Source: Streptomyces griseofuscus
Lineage (GTDB): Bacteria > Actinomycetota > Actinomycetes > Streptomycetales > Streptomycetaceae
Assembly: GCF_014673495.1 (NCBI RefSeq)
Contig: NZ_CP051006.1
Span: 6,537,501 to 6,601,500, forward strand
Direction: 5' to 3'
Length of the DNA stretch: 64,000 bases
Below are positions 31,030 to 39,936 of the stretch, piece by piece; the first letter of the stretch is position 1, and each line of letters opens with the position of its first letter. A program made the translations under genes and the position numbers. The notes under the pieces were generated by a model. That model searched no databases, had not been told where the DNA came from, and saw only the letters and a list, made by a program, of their open reading frames with translations.

Positions 31030-32004
31030 ATGACCTCGAACGACGCCCCCCGCCCCGGCCCCGGTGCCGGCCGTCGGCGTGCGCTGGGGCGAGGTCCGGG
31101 CGCTCCCGCGGCCGAGGTCGTGGACACGGCTGAGCCCGCTGGCCCCTCGCAAGAGGCGCCCGGCACCGCCGAACCCGAAGAGGCACCCGACGGCGTCTTC
31201 AAGGTCCGCCTCGCCAACTTCGAGGGGCCCTTCGATCTGCTGCTCCAGCTGATCTCCAAGCACAAGCTGGACGTGACCGAGGTCGCGCTGTCCAAGGTCA
31301 CCGACGAGTTCATGGCGCACATCCGCGCGATGGGGCCGGACTGGGACCTGGACCAGACGACCGAGTTCCTCGTCGTGGCGGCCACGCTGCTCGATCTGAA
31401 GGCGGCCCGGCTGCTGCCCGCCGCCGAGGTGGAGGACGAGGGCGACCTGGCGCTGCTCGAAGCGCGCGATCTGCTGTTCGCGCGGCTGCTCCAGTACCGG
31501 GCGTACAAGCAGATCGCCGACATCTTCAACGCCCGGGTCGACGAGGAGGCCCGCCGCTACCCCCGTACCGTCGGCCTCGAACCCGAGCACGCCGAGCTGC
31601 TGCCCGAGGTCGTGATCAGCATCGGACCCGAGGGCTTCGCGAAGCTCGCGGTCAAGGCGATGCAGCCCAGGCCCGAGCCGCGGGTGTACGTCGACCACAT
31701 CCACGCCCCGCTGGTCAGCGTGCAGGAGCAGGCCGTCGTCGTGGTCACCCGGCTGCGCGAGCTGGGCGAGGCCAGCTTCCGGGAGCTGGTGGCGGACACC
31801 GATGACACGCTCACCGTGGTGGCCCGTTTCCTGGCGCTCCTGGAGCTGTACCGGGAGAAGGCCGTCGCCCTGGAGCAGGAGGCCGCCCTCGGGGAGCTGC
31901 TGGTGCGCTGGACCGGCGGGGACGGGGCGGCGGTGCCGATGGTCACCGACGAGTTCGACCGGCCGCCCGAGCGGCCGGGCCCCGAGGAGGAGAGCAAGCC
32001 GTGA
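31030..32004 (+). CDS. scpA: Segregation and condensation protein A
   Basis: The 324-aa kleisin partners SMC and ScpB in chromosome condensation. After a variable N-terminal tail of about 50 residues comes FKVRLANFEGPFDLLLQLIS, then TTEFLVVAATLLDLKAARLL, and a C-terminal winged-helix region (FLALLELYREKAVALEQ). TAGCCT lies 14 nt before the ATG and no clear SD is present. The stop overlaps scpB (GTGA). Confidence 0.95.
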   Translation: MTSNDAPRPGPGAGRRRALGRGPGAPAAEVVDTAEPAGPSQEAPGTAEPEEAPDGVFKVRLANFEGPFDLLLQLISKHKLDVTEVALSKVTDEFMAHIRAMGPDWDLDQTTEFLVVAATLLDLKAARLLPAAEVEDEGDLALLEARDLLFARLLQYRAYKQIADIFNARVDEEARRYPRTVGLEPEHAELLPEVVISIGPEGFAKLAVKAMQPRPEPRVYVDHIHAPLVSVQEQAVVVVTRLRELGEASFRELVADTDDTLTVVARFLALLELYREKAVALEQEAALGELLVRWTGGDGAAVPMVTDEFDRPPERPGPEEESKP

Positions 32005-32657
32005 GCGAGACCACGGAGACCACAGCGGCCCCGGCGGGTCCGGGCGATGTCGCGGGGCTGGAGCTGCGGCCCGCCCTGGAGGCCGTCCTGATGGTCGTGG
32101 ACGAGCCCGCGACCGAGGAGCACCTCGCCAGGATCCTGGAGCGGCCCCGGCGGCAGATCGCGGACGCGCTGCGGGCGCTGGCCGGCGAGTACACCGTGCA
32201 GGGCCGCGGCTTCGAGCTGCGCCAGGTCGCGGGCGGCTGGCGCTTCTACACCCGCGCCGCCTACGCGCCCGCCGTCGAACGCCTCGTCCTGGACGGCCAG
32301 ACGGCCCGGCTCACCCAGGCCGCGCTGGAGACCCTCGCGGTCGTCGCCTACCGCCAGCCGGTCAGCCGCAGCCGGGTCTCCGCGGTTCGCGGAGTGAACT
32401 GCGACGGTGTGATGCGCACCCTGCTCCAGCGCGGTCTGGTCGAGGAGGCGGGCGCGGAACCCGAAACAGGTGCGATCCTGTACAGGACGACGAACTACTT
32501 CCTGGAGCGGATGGGCCTGCGTGGCCTGGACGAGCTCCCGGAACTCGCGCCCTTCCTCCCGGAGGCGGAGGCGATCGAGGCCGAGACCCAGGAGGGAGTC
32601 CCGTCGTTCGACCCGGACGCGCCCGACGCGCCGGGTGCAGAGGACGCAGACGACTAA
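32001..32657 (+). CDS. scpB: Segregation and condensation protein B
   Basis: The 218-aa protein has the two winged-helix domains of ScpB, from LRPALEAVLMVVDEPATEEH to QAALETLAVVAYRQPVSRSR and RGVNCDGVMRTLLQRGLVEE. An acidic tail of about 30 residues follows. The GTG start overlaps scpA by four bases, so the ScpAB stoichiometry is probably set by coupling. Confidence 0.95.
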   Translation: MSETTETTAAPAGPGDVAGLELRPALEAVLMVVDEPATEEHLARILERPRRQIADALRALAGEYTVQGRGFELRQVAGGWRFYTRAAYAPAVERLVLDGQTARLTQAALETLAVVAYRQPVSRSRVSAVRGVNCDGVMRTLLQRGLVEEAGAEPETGAILYRTTNYFLERMGLRGLDELPELAPFLPEAEAIEAETQEGVPSFDPDAPDAPGAEDADD

Positions 32658-32669
32658 GACGGAACTTTG

Positions 32670-33731
32670 ATGCGAAGCAGCGGCAGCGGCAAGAGTGGCG
32701 GGCGCGGTAACTACCGCGGCGCCGGCAACAACCGGGACGAGCGGCAGGGGCAGGGCCGGCCCAGCAAGCCCCGCCCCGAGGAGCGCCGCTACGACGTGGG
32801 CCCCGGCGCGACCCAGGACGGCCCCAAGTCCGGGCGCGGCGGTGCGGCGCGCGGCGGCGCCAAGGGCGGGCCCCGGCGGCCCCAGCAGGGCGGCCGTACG
32901 GAGCCCGCGCGCTCGCGTGAGTACGAGACGCGGGTCGAGGAGCGCAACCGCGACCGGTACGCGGGCAAGAAGGACATCAAGCTCCCCAAGACCTTCCCGG
33001 GCGCCGAGCAGGAGGGCGAGCGGCTCCAGAAGGTGCTCGCGCGCGCGGGCTACGGCTCCCGGCGCGCCTGCGAGGAGCTGATCGAGCAGTGCCGTGTCGA
33101 GGTCAACGGCGAGATCGTCACCGAGCAGGGCAAGCGGGTCGACCCGGAGAAGGACGAGGTCAAGGTCGACGGCCTGACCGTGGCGACCCAGTCGTACCAG
33201 TTCTTCTCGCTGAACAAGCCCGCCGGTGTCGTCTCCACCATGGAGGACCCGGAGGGGCGTCAGTGCCTCGGCGACTACGTCACCAACCGTGAGACGCGGC
33301 TCTTCCACGTCGGCCGGCTGGACACCGAGACCGAGGGCGTCATCCTGCTCACCAACCACGGTGAGCTGGCGCACCGCCTGACCCATCCCAAGTACGGCGT
33401 GCAGAAGACGTACCTCGCGCACATCGTCGGCCCGATCCCGCGCGACCTCGGCAAGCGCCTGAAGGACGGCATCCAGCTGGAGGACGGCTACGCGCGCGCG
33501 GACCACTTCCGGGTGGTGGAGCAGACCGGCAAGAACTACCTGGTCGAGGTGACCCTGCACGAGGGCCGCAAGCACATCGTGCGGCGCATGCTCGCGGAGG
33601 CCGGGTTCCCGGTCGACAAGCTGGTGCGCACCTCGTTCGGCCCGATCACCCTGGGCGACCAGAAGTCCGGCTGGCTGCGGCGGCTGTCGAACACCGAGGT
33701 CGGCATGCTGATGAAGGAAGTCGAACTGTAG
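32670..33731 (+). CDS. rRNA pseudouridine synthase, RluB/RsuA family
   Basis: The 353-aa enzyme carries a low-complexity basic tail of about 115 residues (RGG-like, GGRGNYRGAGNNRDE), an S4 domain (LQKVLARAGYGSRRACEELI) and the catalytic domain with HVGRLDTETEGVILLTNHGE, where the Asp is catalytic. It would isomerise a uridine in 23S rRNA. ATG 32670 is preferred over an adjacent TTG at 32667. Position after scpB matches mycobacteria. Confidence 0.93.
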   Translation: MRSSGSGKSGGRGNYRGAGNNRDERQGQGRPSKPRPEERRYDVGPGATQDGPKSGRGGAARGGAKGGPRRPQQGGRTEPARSREYETRVEERNRDRYAGKKDIKLPKTFPGAEQEGERLQKVLARAGYGSRRACEELIEQCRVEVNGEIVTEQGKRVDPEKDEVKVDGLTVATQSYQFFSLNKPAGVVSTMEDPEGRQCLGDYVTNRETRLFHVGRLDTETEGVILLTNHGELAHRLTHPKYGVQKTYLAHIVGPIPRDLGKRLKDGIQLEDGYARADHFRVVEQTGKNYLVEVTLHEGRKHIVRRMLAEAGFPVDKLVRTSFGPITLGDQKSGWLRRLSNTEVGMLMKEVEL

Positions 33732-33763
33732 GCCGGGCTCCGAAAGCGCCTTGCGTCGATCAT

Positions 33764-33802
33764 CATCCCCCTTTATGGTCACGGTGACGATAAAGGGGGA
33801 TG
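33764..33802 (+). promoter_or_regulatory. 13-bp inverted repeat enclosing the SD of the ADP-ribosylglycohydrolase gene
   Basis: The arms catccccctttat (33764-33776) and ataaagggggatg (33790-33802) are perfect complements with gtcac/gtgac nested between. The right arm contains aggggg, the SD for the ATG at 33809. It could be a repressor operator, an RNA hairpin hiding the SD, or the terminator of the pseudouridine synthase gene. Confidence 0.65.
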
Positions 33803-33808
33803 GTGTAC

Positions 33809-34816
33809 ATGTCCAAGCGGCCCGCGACCGGCTCGCTCCTCGGCCTCGCGCTGGGGGACGCGCTCGGCTTCCCGACCGAGTTCAACAAGGTGCCCGAGAT
33901 CCTGGCCAAGTTCGGGCCCTGGCGCGAGATGCCGCTCGCGCGGCGCGCCTTCGTCTCCGACGACACCCAGATGACCCTCGCCCTCGGCCGGGGTCTGCGC
34001 ACCGCCATGGAGCGCGGCCGACTCGCGCCGAAGCGCCTGGAGCGGCCGGTGCGCGAGGAGTTCGTGGACTGGTACCACTCACCGGACAACAACCGGGCGC
34101 CCGGCAACACCTGTCTGACCGCCTGCCGGCTGCTGGAGGACGAGGGCCGCGCCTGGCAGGACGCCAGTCAGCTCGGCTCCAAGGGCTGCGGCGCCAATAT
34201 GCGTGTCGCGCCGATCGGGCTCGCGCCCGGCCTGAGCGACGAACAGCGCGCCGGCGCGGCCCAGTTGCAGTCCGGGCTCACACACGGCCACCCCACCGCG
34301 CTGGCCGCGTCCGATCTCACCGCCCGCGCGGTCCACTTGCTGGCGCGGGGCACCGAACCGTCGGCGCTCCTCGGGGAGTTGCGGGAGTACGCCCTCGCGA
34401 ACCGGACCCGCTACGACGAGACGTGGCTCGGCGATCTGTGGACCCGCTCCCAGGACCCGACGCCCGAGCACTTCGTGGCGCGCGGCTGGGACGAGTGCCT
34501 GGCGATCCTGGACCGGCTCCGGGAGGCCGCGCGGACCCACTCGCCGCAGGACGATCCGTGCCTGGCCACCGGGGAGGGCTGGATCGCCGAGGAGGCGTTC
34601 GCGACCGGGCTGCTGTGCTTCCTGCTCTTCCCCGACGAGCCGCTGACCGCCCTGCGCAGGGCCGCCTGCACCGCCGGTGACTCCGACTCCATCGCCTGTC
34701 TGACCGGCGCCTTCGCGGGCGCGCGGCTCGGTGTGGACGCCTGGCCCGCGGACTGGGCCGAGCGGATCGAGTACCGGGAAGATCTGTTGGCGCTCGGCAC
34801 ACTCTGGGACGCTTAG
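33809..34816 (+). CDS. ADP-ribosylglycohydrolase family protein
   Basis: The 335-aa protein belongs to the DraG/ARH-like family. LLGLALGDALGFPTEFN opens the fold, FVSDDTQMTLALG supplies the metal-binding S/T-D-D-T motif, and AGDSDSIACLTGAFAGARLG is the second metal site. These enzymes remove ADP-ribose from proteins or nucleic acids. ATG 33809 is 9 nt after aggggg; ATG 33800 abuts the SD and is unlikely. It lies 4 nt before an RlaP-type nucleotidyltransferase gene, so the two are probably co-translated. Confidence 0.9.
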   Translation: MSKRPATGSLLGLALGDALGFPTEFNKVPEILAKFGPWREMPLARRAFVSDDTQMTLALGRGLRTAMERGRLAPKRLERPVREEFVDWYHSPDNNRAPGNTCLTACRLLEDEGRAWQDASQLGSKGCGANMRVAPIGLAPGLSDEQRAGAAQLQSGLTHGHPTALAASDLTARAVHLLARGTEPSALLGELREYALANRTRYDETWLGDLWTRSQDPTPEHFVARGWDECLAILDRLREAARTHSPQDDPCLATGEGWIAEEAFATGLLCFLLFPDEPLTALRRAACTAGDSDSIACLTGAFAGARLGVDAWPADWAERIEYREDLLALGTLWDA

Positions 34817-34820
34817 GCTC

Positions 34821-35572
34821 ATGATCGACAACCTCGACATAGACCTCGCGCCCGTGGTCGCCGAACAGCCCGACCCGCTGCTGTTCGTCACCGTCTCCGG
34901 GGCCCACCTGTACGGCTTCCCCTCGCAGGACTCGGACGTGGACCTCCGAGGCGTCCATCTGCTGCCCGCCGCGGACCTCCTGGGCCTGCGCGAGCCGGAG
35001 GAGACCCGGTCGAAGACGTGGGTGCGGTACGGCGCGGAGCTGGACCTCGTGACGCACGATCTGCGCAAGTTCGTACGGCTGATGCTGCGCCGCAACGGCT
35101 ATGTGCTGGAGCAGTTGCTGTCCCCGCTGGTCGTGCACACCGGTGCGGCGCACCGCGAGCTGTCCGCGCTCGCCCCGGGCGTGATCACCAGCCATCACGC
35201 CCACCACTACCGGGGGTTCGCGGTCACCCAGTGGCGGCTGTTCGAGAAGACCGGCGAACTCAAGCCGCTGCTCTACACGTTCCGCGTCCTGCTCACCGGC
35301 ATCCACCTCATGCGCACCGGCGAGGTCCAGCCCCATCTGCCCACGCTGATAAAGGAGTGGGACGCGCCCGCCTACATCCCGAGCTGATCGCCGCCAAGGC
35401 CGCCCAGGAGCACGGCACCTTCCCCGGCCTCGACCAGCCCCGCATCGCCGACGACGTGGAACGCCTGCACACCGCCCTCGACGACGCCCAGTCCACGACG
35501 TCCCTGCCGGACGCGGCGACCGGTCATGAGGCGCTGCATGACTTCGTGGTGCGGGTGAGGCTGGGCGGCTGA
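34821..35572 (+). pseudogene. RlaP-type nucleotidyltransferase, frameshifted
   Basis: The first 188 codons (34821-35387) read VSGAHLYGFPSQDSDVDLRG, the nucleotidyltransferase core of the RlaP family, and run to YIPS then TGA. Codons consistent with the family continue in the next frame to 35572 (PELIAAKAAQEHGTFPGLDQ, ending RLGG). Restoring one base in tacatcccgag near 35381, for example cccgg, gives a single 250-aa protein. It is either a real disruption, a sequencing error or a programmed shift; no slippery heptamer is evident. A truncated 188-aa product could still be made. Confidence 0.8.
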
Positions 35573-36250
35573 GGAGGGCAGGGCGGGTCGGCTCCGGTGC
35601 GGCCGGGTGGCCGAGTTGCCGGGGGCGGGTCGGCTCCCGCGTGGCCGTACGGCCGGGTGGCCGGGTGGCTTGGACGTCCGGGTCGTCCTCCCCTGGGGCC
35701 TGGTCGGCCCTGAACCGGCTCCGCGAGGGCGGGCGGGGGTGAATGCCCGTGCGGGTGGGCCGGGTGCGCGCCCGGCTCATGGGGAGGGTGGGCCGTCCGC
35801 CCGTGCGGGAGTCCGTCGAGCGGGGCGCCGGTCGACCGGGCCCGGGCGCCGTGTGCGGCCGCCGGGCGGGGGTCGGTCGTGAGCTGTCCGCACCTCCCGT
35901 ACGGGCGTCCCTGCGCGAGTCGCCGGGTGAACCTGCGGGCCCGGACCCACACGGTCGGACGAGGTCTCGCGTCAGCCCCGGCCCTTCAGCGTCCGCTCCC
36001 GTACGCGCGAACCCACCAGGCGCCCGCTCCGAACCGCCCGGCGGTATGGTGCCGCGAATCGCCGGGCGGCCTCCCGTCTACGGGCGCCGCCGCCCCGCCC
36101 CGCTCGCCGGCGGGTTGCTCCGAGCCGGCCCACCCGCAGGCACCGGCACCCCGGCCCGATCCGCTCGCGGCACGCCGGGGTCCGTCCGCCCTCGGGCGGA
36201 CCCGCCCACGGCTGCCGCCCCGCCCCCGTCGTCGAAGCGGCTCGCCGGCC
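35573..36250. other. GC-rich, non-coding or decayed 0.68-kb stretch
   Basis: No frame shows family signatures or normal codon bias; translations are Pro/Arg/Gly strings on both strands. Short direct repeats occur at its start: ggcgggtcggctcc at 35582 and 35624, and cggccgggtggcc at 35600 and 35650. It lies between the two convergent RlaP genes. Confidence 0.6.
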
Positions 36251-36949
36251 TCACCCCAGCCGCGCCGACTCCAGCGCCGAATCCCTGCGCGCGCGGAACA
36301 GGAAGTCCGCCACTCGGGCGTGGTCCGGTTCCGGGGGCAGTGAGGTGTGGTGGAGGGCGGTTTCCGTCTCCGTGGCCAGTCGGGTCATCCAGGCCTCGAC
36401 GGCCGTCCAGGGGACCTCGCCCCGTTTCACCGCCAGCAGGGGCTCGCGGCGGTCGCCCACGTCGAGATGCAGCTCGCCGGTGCGCAGCAGGTCGCGGCAG
36501 CAGGCCAGCAGGCGCAGCAGATGCATGGCGTGCTTCCAGCGCGGGGCGCCCGTCGTACGGACGTCGGCGTCCAGCTTCTTGCGCTGGCCGAGGGCGTAGC
36601 GGGTGAAGGTGTCGTACACCTTCACGGAGAGGAACGCCCCGCGCAGGGACAGCAGTTCGCGCCCGGTGTCGTCCAGGTGCTCCACCAGCGGGGAGTGCAG
36701 GCACTCCAGGATGTTCGGATTGCCGCGCAGCGCCAGCTCGCAGAACCGCTCGAGCTCCCAGGAGAACTGTTCCTCGCCCGGCCCCTCCACATGCGCCGGC
36801 GGCTTCTCGAACCGCCAGAACAGGGCGGTGGGCGCGAGATACACGCCCCGCCGGTCGGTGTCGCTCGCGTCCGTGGCCAGACCGAAGGCCCGGGACCCCA
36901 TGACGCAGGCGTAGATCGTGTGGTCGCGTACCAGGTCCTCGGGCTGCAT
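36251..36949 (-). CDS. RlaP-type nucleotidyltransferase, intact paralogue
   Basis: The 232-aa protein has the Pol-beta-type motif MGSRAFGLATDASDTDRRGV (Gly18-Ser19 and an Asp pair) followed by ALRGNPNILECLHSPLVEHL and a helical C-terminus, LRLLACCRDLLRTGELHLD. RlaP proteins are predicted nucleotidyltransferases found beside RNA ligases and RNA-repair genes. The minus strand reads TAGGCT 12 nt before the ATG, with no SD, so it is probably leaderless and has its own promoter. It faces the frameshifted copy across the 35.6-36.2 kb gap. Confidence 0.85.
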   Translation of the reverse strand: MQPEDLVRDHTIYACVMGSRAFGLATDASDTDRRGVYLAPTALFWRFEKPPAHVEGPGEEQFSWELERFCELALRGNPNILECLHSPLVEHLDDTGRELLSLRGAFLSVKVYDTFTRYALGQRKKLDADVRTTGAPRWKHAMHLLRLLACCRDLLRTGELHLDVGDRREPLLAVKRGEVPWTAVEAWMTRLATETETALHHTSLPPEPDHARVADFLFRARRDSALESARLG

Positions 36950-36974
36950 GCCGGGAGCCTACGCGGCCGGCCCC

Positions 36975-37439
36975 TCAGCTCAGCTGGATAGAGTTTCCTT
37001 CGACCTTGATCGGGCGCTCGGCCAGCGGCTTCGTCGCGGGACCATCGGCCACCGAACCGTCCTCGATCTTGAACCGGCTGCCGTGGCACGGGCAGTCGAT
37101 GGTGCCGTTCTGCACCCGGCTCACCGTGCAGCCCATGTGCGTGCAGACCGCCGAGAACGCCTTGTACTGGCCCTTCGCCGGCTGCGTCACCACGATCTTC
37201 TGCGCGTCGAAGACCTTGCCCCCGCCCTCGGGGATGTCGCTCGTGCTCGCGAGCTTCTTCGCGTCCGCCGCCGCGGACGTGCCCGCGCCGGTCGGGGTCG
37301 CCGCCGTAGGACTCGCCGGCGAGGGGCTGTCCGTGCTGTCGGCGGCCGCGCTCGTGTCGCCGTTGCTGCCGCCGCAGCCGGTCGCGAGCGCCGCCGCGCC
37401 CGTCGCGATCACCATGCGCCGCGTCGCGCCCTGGGTCAT
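36975..37439 (-). CDS. Rieske (2Fe-2S) lipoprotein
   Basis: The 154-aa exported protein starts MTQGATRRMVIATGAAALATGCGG, read as a signal with a twin-Arg and a lipobox ending at Cys. A Ser/Thr/Ala/Pro linker follows, then a Rieske domain with CTHMGC and CPCHGSRF binding the cluster. It is a small electron carrier rather than the large bc1 Rieske subunit; its partner is unknown. ATG 37439 has ggag 7 nt upstream. Confidence 0.88.
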   Translation of the reverse strand: MTQGATRRMVIATGAAALATGCGGSNGDTSAAADSTDSPSPASPTAATPTGAGTSAAADAKKLASTSDIPEGGGKVFDAQKIVVTQPAKGQYKAFSAVCTHMGCTVSRVQNGTIDCPCHGSRFKIEDGSVADGPATKPLAERPIKVEGNSIQLS

Positions 37440-37634
37440 GTCACCACTCCGTACACATGTCGGGATGCGGATACCGATACCGGTTTCTGGAAGAAAGCAT
37501 GGAAAATGCATGAAACCGGATGACTTGTATCGTCTCAGTGATCGGGCGCCGCGCGCCGTGCCCACGCGGGCTGACTAGGCTGGACGGTCGAGCACGACAA
37601 CACCTGTCAGCACCTGTCAGCTAGGAGCAGCACC

Positions 37635-37997
37635 GTGGCGGTACGAGCGGTCCGGGGAGCCGTCCAACTGGAACGGGACGAGGCCGGGCACATGGACGAG
37701 CAGGTCAGCGCCCTGCTCACCGCCGTCCTGGAGCGGAACGGACTGACCGCGGACGACCTGATCAGCATCTGGTTCACCGCCACCCCCGATCTGCACAGCG
37801 ACTTCCCGGCGGCCGCCGCCCGGGGGCTCGGCATCACCGACGTGCCCCTGATCTGCGCCCAGGAACTGGACATCGCCGGCGCCATGCCCCGGGTCGTCCG
37901 GATCCTCGCCCATGTCGAGTCGGACCGTCCGCGCGCCGACATCGCCCATGTCTACCTCGGCGCCGCGGCCGCCCTGCGCAAGGACATCGCCCAGTGA
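37635..37997 (+). CDS. aroH: Chorismate mutase, AroH class
   Basis: The 120-aa protein is a monofunctional AroH-fold mutase converting chorismate to prephenate. Signatures are VRAVRGAVQLERDE, ISIWFTATPDLHSDFPAAAA and the C-terminal VYLGAAAALR. GTG 37635 follows AGGAG. It overlaps tyrA by four bases, so both steps towards tyrosine are made together. A 10-nt tandem duplication, cagcacctgt, lies just upstream near 37600-37620. Confidence 0.93.
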   Translation: MAVRAVRGAVQLERDEAGHMDEQVSALLTAVLERNGLTADDLISIWFTATPDLHSDFPAAAARGLGITDVPLICAQELDIAGAMPRVVRILAHVESDRPRADIAHVYLGAAAALRKDIAQ

Positions 37998-39079
37998 GAA
38001 CCGCACTCGTCATCGGCACCGGCCTGATCGGCACCTCCGCCGCCCTGGCCCTGACGCAGCGCGGCGTCACCGTGCACCTCGCCGACCACGACCCGGAACA
38101 GGCCCGTACCGCCGCCGCGCTCGGCGCCGGCACCGACGCGGCCCCCGAGGGACCCGTCGACCTGGTGATCGTCGCCGCCCCGCCGGCCCATGTGGCCGGA
38201 CTCCTCGCCGACGCCATGCGCCGGGGACTGGCCCGCGGCTACCTCGACGTGGCCAGCGTCAAGGGCGGCCCGCGCCGCGAGCTGGAGGCGCTCGGCCTTG
38301 ACCTCGGCGCCTACCTCGGCACCCATCCGATGTCCGGCCGGGAGAAGTCGGGCCCGCTGGCCGCGACCGGCGATCTCTTCGAGGGCCGGCCCTGGGTGCT
38401 CACCCCCACCCGGGACACCGACACCGAGGTGCTCAACCTCGCCCTGGAACTGGTCTCGCACTGCCGTGCCGTCCCGGTCGTCATGGACGCCGACGCCCAC
38501 GACCGCGCGGTCGCCCTCGTGTCCCACATGCCCCACCTGGTCTCCAGCATGGTCGCCGCCCGTCTGGAACACGCCGACGAGGCCGCCGTACGCCTGTGCG
38601 GACAGGGCATCCGGGACGTGACCCGGATCGCCGCCTCCGACCCGCGCATGTGGATCGACATCCTCTCCGCCAACCCGGGCCCGGTCGCCGACCTGCTCGC
38701 CGACGTCGCCGCCGACCTGGACGAGACCGTGGGCGCCCTGCGTGCCCTCCAGTCCTCGGACGAGGACAAGCGGCGGGCCGGCAGCACCGGCATCGAGGCC
38801 GTGCTGCGCCGCGGCAACGCGGGCCAGGTACGGGTGCCCGGCAAGCACGGCAGCGCGCCGCGGGCCTACGAGACCGTCGTCGTGCTCATCGACGACCAGC
38901 CCGGCCAGCTGGCGCGGATCTTCGCCGACGCGGGCCGCGCCGGGGTCAACATCGAGGACGTGCGCATCGAGCACGCCACCGGACAGCAGGCAGGCCTGGT
39001 GCAGCTCTCCGTCGAACCGCAGGCCGTGCCGGTGCTCGCCGACGCGCTGCGCGAGCGGGGCTGGGCGCTGCGGCAGTAG
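37994..39079 (+). CDS. tyrA: Prephenate dehydrogenase with C-terminal ACT domain
   Basis: The 361-aa NAD(P)-dependent enzyme has the Rossmann start RTALVIGTGLIGTSAALALT, the catalytic-region LGTHPMSGREKSGP and HDRAVALVSHMPHLVSSMVA. A C-terminal ACT domain (VVVLIDDQPGQLARIFADAG) suggests feedback control by an amino acid. It acts immediately after AroH, whose stop overlaps its GTG start. Confidence 0.93.
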   Translation: MRTALVIGTGLIGTSAALALTQRGVTVHLADHDPEQARTAAALGAGTDAAPEGPVDLVIVAAPPAHVAGLLADAMRRGLARGYLDVASVKGGPRRELEALGLDLGAYLGTHPMSGREKSGPLAATGDLFEGRPWVLTPTRDTDTEVLNLALELVSHCRAVPVVMDADAHDRAVALVSHMPHLVSSMVAARLEHADEAAVRLCGQGIRDVTRIAASDPRMWIDILSANPGPVADLLADVAADLDETVGALRALQSSDEDKRRAGSTGIEAVLRRGNAGQVRVPGKHGSAPRAYETVVVLIDDQPGQLARIFADAGRAGVNIEDVRIEHATGQQAGLVQLSVEPQAVPVLADALRERGWALRQ

Positions 39080-39240
39080 CCCGGCGGGGCGGGCGGGGGA
39101 CCGGGTGCGGCCCACCGAGGGGCCGGGCGGGGTCCGGCGGTGGTATGCGTCCGGACGAGTGACCCACACCCAGTAACCTTGTGCGGGGCGCTCTCGCTCC
39201 CCGACCCCGCCCGCACACCGCACCAGGAAGGTGTCCCCCC

Positions 39241-39936
39241 GTGGAAAACGGCGCCGCCCCGACCGCCAAGCCCGTGATCGTCGCGATCGACGGTCCCTCC
39301 GGCACGGGCAAGTCGAGCACGTCGAAGGCCGTGGCCGCCCAGCTCGGTCTGAGCTACCTGGACACCGGCGCCCAGTACCGGGCGATCACCTGGTGGATGG
39401 TGCACAACGGCATCGACCTGGCGGACCCGACCGCCATCGCCGCCGTCGCGGGCAAGCCGGAGATCGTCTCCGGCACCGACCCGGCCGCCCCGACCATCAC
39501 GGTCGACGGTGTGGACGTGGCCGCCCCGATCCGCACCCAGGAGGTCACCTCCAAGGTCAGCGCGGTCAGCGCGGTGCCCGAGGTGCGCACCCGGATCACC
39601 GAGCTCCAGCGCTCGCTGGCCACCGGTGCCGAGCGGGGCATCGTGGTCGAGGGCCGGGACATCGGCACGACGGTGCTGCCGGACGCCGACCTCAAGGTCT
39701 TCCTCACCGCCTCCCCGGAGGCCCGCGCCGCCCGCCGCAGCGGTGAGCTGAAGGGCGCCGACCTGCACGCCACCCGCGAGGCGCTGATCAAGCGCGACGC
39801 CGCCGACTCCAGCCGCAAGACCTCTCCGCTCGCCAAGGCCGACGACGCGGTCGAGGTGGACACCACCGAGCTCACCCTCGCCCAGGTCATCGAGTGCGTC
39901 GTCACCCTGGTCGAGGAGAAGCGGGCGGGGAAGTGA
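39241..39936 (+). CDS. cmk: Cytidylate kinase
   Basis: The 231-aa (d)CMP kinase has P-loop AIDGPSGTGKSSTSKAVAA, LGLSYLDTGAQYRA and the NMP-binding segment VVEGRDIGTTVLPDADLKVF. GTG 39241 follows aggaagg. It overlaps the acyltransferase gene; the cmk-acyltransferase-der set is widespread in Actinobacteria. Confidence 0.95.
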   Translation: MENGAAPTAKPVIVAIDGPSGTGKSSTSKAVAAQLGLSYLDTGAQYRAITWWMVHNGIDLADPTAIAAVAGKPEIVSGTDPAAPTITVDGVDVAAPIRTQEVTSKVSAVSAVPEVRTRITELQRSLATGAERGIVVEGRDIGTTVLPDADLKVFLTASPEARAARRSGELKGADLHATREALIKRDAADSSRKTSPLAKADDAVEVDTTELTLAQVIECVVTLVEEKRAGK

